From IMG/VR virus record IMGVR_UViG_3300005511_000073, positions 1 to 25,685 of that record: a stretch of DNA of 25,685 nt; one strand, 5' to 3'. Source of the stretch: a virus. Under the pieces are notes generated by a model. The model did no database searches. It worked only from the letters and a program-made list of their open reading frames with translations, and was not told the origin of the DNA. Of the stretch, positions 24,401 through 25,685 are shown piece by piece. Position 1 is the first letter of the stretch; each line of letters opens with the position of its first letter. The position numbers and the translations under genes are program-made.

Positions 24401-24419
24401 CGGATGCGCGAATAATCCG
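24401..24419. other. small hairpin between convergent genes
   Basis: CGGAT (24401-24405) and ATCCG (24415-24419) are inverted arms with a 9-base loop, lying exactly between the plus-strand stop at 24398 and the minus-strand stop at 24420. There is no T-tract. It may be a weak two-way terminator, or chance. Confidence 0.25.
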
Positions 24420-24683
24420 TCAAGCTTGCAGTGGTCCGAGCAACATGTCGATAGCTATTCGTCCCCGTTGTAGGCAGGCCAGTTCCGCAGCGTCATACGA
24501 GCCGTATGGGCTCCATTGGCCAAATGGTCCCAAAATTCGAGTGCCACGGTGCACATCCTCGACATTTACTTCGTAGCCCCAGTGTCCTCCTGGCAGCGCC
24601 GTATTCGTTGCCTCGCGATAGATGCGCATGCGTAGCACTAGTCCACGATACATCTGCACGGACGTGCTTGATGGATCTTTCAT
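24420..24683 (-). CDS. small protein of the same family as the gene at 373
   Basis: The minus-strand frame ends with TGA at 24422-24420. I chose the ATG at 24683 because AAGGTG lies four bases upstream on that strand; a later ATG at 24653 is an alternative without such a site. The 87-residue product has MYRGLVLRMRIYREA, then GGHWGYEVNVEDV, then SPYGSYDAAELACLQRGRIA followed by IDMLLG. The helix DAAELACLQRGRIAID aligns without gaps with HAAIALALSSARDAID of the gene at 373 and EAAEQAAFHYGRFAVD at the right edge. No signal peptide or enzyme motif is visible. Function is unknown. Confidence 0.6.
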   Translation of the reverse strand: MKDPSSTSVQMYRGLVLRMRIYREATNTALPGGHWGYEVNVEDVHRGTRILGPFGQWSPYGSYDAAELACLQRGRIAIDMLLGPLQA

Positions 24684-25000
24684 ACGGCACCTTGATTGTG
24701 TCGGCTGACGCAGCAGCGGGGCCAGCGTCGCACAAGCGTGCGACACCACCTAATGGTGCGCGCGAATACACGCGAATGATGTCGGTAAGTGTCCTACGAT
24801 GGCCGCAAGGGCGGGTGCATGGAGCCCGGAACAATAAAAGCGCGTACGACCGGGAAAACGCCGGAGAGCGGGTGACGCTTCTAAACGAGAGTGCGGGACG
24901 CCGGCGAGAGGTGTGCTGAGTCTGGCAATGTCGACTGCAGCGGGTGTACTGTTGTGCTACGCATCTGAGGTACGCGCTGCACCTCGCGAAGGCAACGGTA
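24684..25000. other. 317-base gap; no convincing gene
   Basis: The gap holds a perfect hairpin at 24727-24744 and a small CACC/GGTG hairpin at 24750-24761 or nearby. Open frames here on both strands are rich in Arg, Cys and Ser and do not read as protein, so I leave them out. It presumably contains the promoter of the minus-strand gene at 24420-24683, but I cannot mark its boxes with confidence. Confidence 0.45.
24727..24744. promoter_or_regulatory. perfect 7-base inverted repeat upstream of minus-strand gene
   Basis: GTCGCAC (24727-24733) and GTGCGAC (24738-24744) surround AAGC. It lies 44 bases upstream of the chosen start of the minus-strand gene at 24683. No T-tract follows on either strand. 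It could be an operator or an RNA hairpin. Confidence 0.35.
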
Positions 25001-25432
25001 CTAGCAGCCGTTTTGTTGCTGCTCGTCTCGGATGTTTCGGTGGATCTTTCGCAAGGCACGGAGCGCGTGGGGATCATTCGGTTGTTCCATCGTGGCGTCA
25101 ACAGATCTGGCTTGATTAGCCAGTGCTTCGCACACCACGGCGTGGGATTGTCCTACACCAGAGTCGCCCTTGCTTCTGGCTTCATGATCGCGCATCGTCT
25201 TCCGCTCCAATGCGCTTTCAGACAGGAAGTTCGATTCATCTTCACGCACGTGCTCGCTCTTTCCAAGGACCGATACGCTGCCTCGGAGAGAGCCCTTAGC
25301 GATACCGTAGCCATCTGGGCATGCCGAATCTTCGGTGTAAAGCGTCTTGCCACTGCCTTCGCAACGTAATGCATGCGCGGAAGAAGCAATTGCTAGCATC
25401 ATGCCAAGCAGCGTTGGCCTGACAATTGTCAT
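25001..25432 (-). CDS. secreted DUF4124-like protein with Cys pairs
   Basis: The 143-residue product starts at ATG 25432-25430 with a signal peptide: MTIVRPTLLGMMLAIASSAHA, cleaved after AHA, so it is probably periplasmic. There is no lipobox before the first Cys. The mature part begins LRCEGSGKTLYTEDSACPDG, the short Cys-strand-Cys start typical of DUF4124-like proteins. A variable charged middle follows, then a helical end with VVCEALANQARSVDATMEQP and LRALRKIHRNIRDEQQQNGC, where Cys residues bracket a helix pair. Proteins with this layout are frequent in Cupriavidus and Ralstonia genomes and plasmids; their function is not known. An in-frame ATG at 25486 would hide the signal peptide and is not preferred. 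The ribosome binding site is weak. Confidence 0.6.
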   Translation of the reverse strand: MTIVRPTLLGMMLAIASSAHALRCEGSGKTLYTEDSACPDGYGIAKGSLRGSVSVLGKSEHVREDESNFLSESALERKTMRDHEARSKGDSGVGQSHAVVCEALANQARSVDATMEQPNDPHALRALRKIHRNIRDEQQQNGC

Positions 25433-25597
25433 GTTAATTTTTGGTGGGTGTAGGGGCGGCGCTGGGTGTGTCGGAGCGCGCGACATTGCGTGAATTAACG
25501 TCGGAGTAGGAGGCGTGCTGATTGATGGTGTAAGTTTGAGTGGGTATCCGAGAGGATTTCGGCGAACGCCGCTACTGCATCAGCATTCCTCGCCGCC
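25433..25597. other. short gap between two minus-strand genes
   Basis: The stretch carries a small CGGC/GCCG hairpin around GAAC at 25560-25571 but no credible gene. It would hold the promoter of the secreted protein gene, which is read leftward; I see no confident -35/-10 pair. Confidence 0.35.
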
Positions 25598-25685
25598 TCA
25601 ACCTAGTCCCTGAATAACGTCCACAGCAAACCGGCCATAGTGGAAGGCCGCCTGCTCTGCAGCCTCGCGCGTGAAGTAGTCATCC
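25598..25685 (-). CDS. partial small protein, C-terminal 28 residues, same family as the gene at 373
   Basis: A minus-strand frame enters from the right edge of the window and stops with TGA at 25600-25598. The visible end reads DDYFTREAAEQAAFHYGRFA then VDVIQGLG. The helix EAAEQAAFHYGRFAVD aligns gap-free with those in the genes at 373-642 and 24420-24683. The N-terminal part is outside the window. No function is known. Confidence 0.5.
   Translation of the reverse strand, partial: DDYFTREAAEQAAFHYGRFAVDVIQGLG

Noticed and set aside
24493-25101. 202-residue minus-strand frame
   Set aside because: Arg/Ser/Cys-rich and overlapping two better minus-strand genes in other frames.
1-25685. CRISPR array or diversity-generating retroelement
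   Set aside because: No regularly spaced identical DNA repeats, no reverse transcriptase motif and no template/variable repeat pair; the repeats seen are protein-level and diverged.

Overview
The window is the late (packaging, capsid and tail) module of a tailed phage or prophage. It is almost certainly from a beta-proteobacterial, Burkholderiales-type host (Cupriavidus, Ralstonia or Burkholderia style). Three things suggest this: the GC-rich structural genes, the small Cys-containing and DUF4124-like proteins at the edges, and the types of terminase, portal and capsid. No integrase, repressor, replication or lysis gene is visible, so I cannot say from this window whether it is an integrated prophage or a free phage genome.

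Layout. Positions 1-1382 form an AT-richer leader with small unknown genes. From 1383 to 6234 there is a tight packaging block: small terminase, large terminase and P22-type portal. A break follows at 6235-6823, with one small antisense gene and a strong rho-independent terminator. From 6824 to 9777 lie the scaffold-like protein, a DUF4043 (N4-gp56-like) major capsid protein and a small decoration-like protein. The last of these is bracketed by GC-rich mRNA hairpins. From 9845 to 12329 come connector and small genes: a RyR-domain protein, a head-tail adaptor-like protein, a CsrA-like small protein and two short virion-type proteins. From 12322 to 24398 there are seven tandem genes with little or no spacing: a beta-propeller-like protein, a 1106-residue repeat protein, a 396-residue protein, a 196-residue protein, an 865-residue protein, a 388-residue repeat protein and a 630-residue Pro-rich, coiled-coil protein. 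I see no tape measure, sheath or tail-tube gene, so this set probably encodes an unusual short-tail and adhesion apparatus.

From 24399 to the end, base composition drops again and genes run on the minus strand: a small protein, a secreted Cys-containing protein, and the C-terminal end of another small protein. Two of these share a C-terminal motif with a small gene at the left edge, so one small-protein family appears to flank the structural cluster on both sides.

How the genes work together: the terminases and portal package DNA into a shell built by the capsid protein over the scaffold and decorated afterwards; the adaptor closes the head; the 12-24 kb set forms the tail and host-contact parts. 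The most unusual points are the exact 78-residue super-repeat at the start of the 1106-residue protein, the RyR domain and the CsrA-like protein inside a virion operon, and a low-GC beta-propeller gene that looks swapped in.
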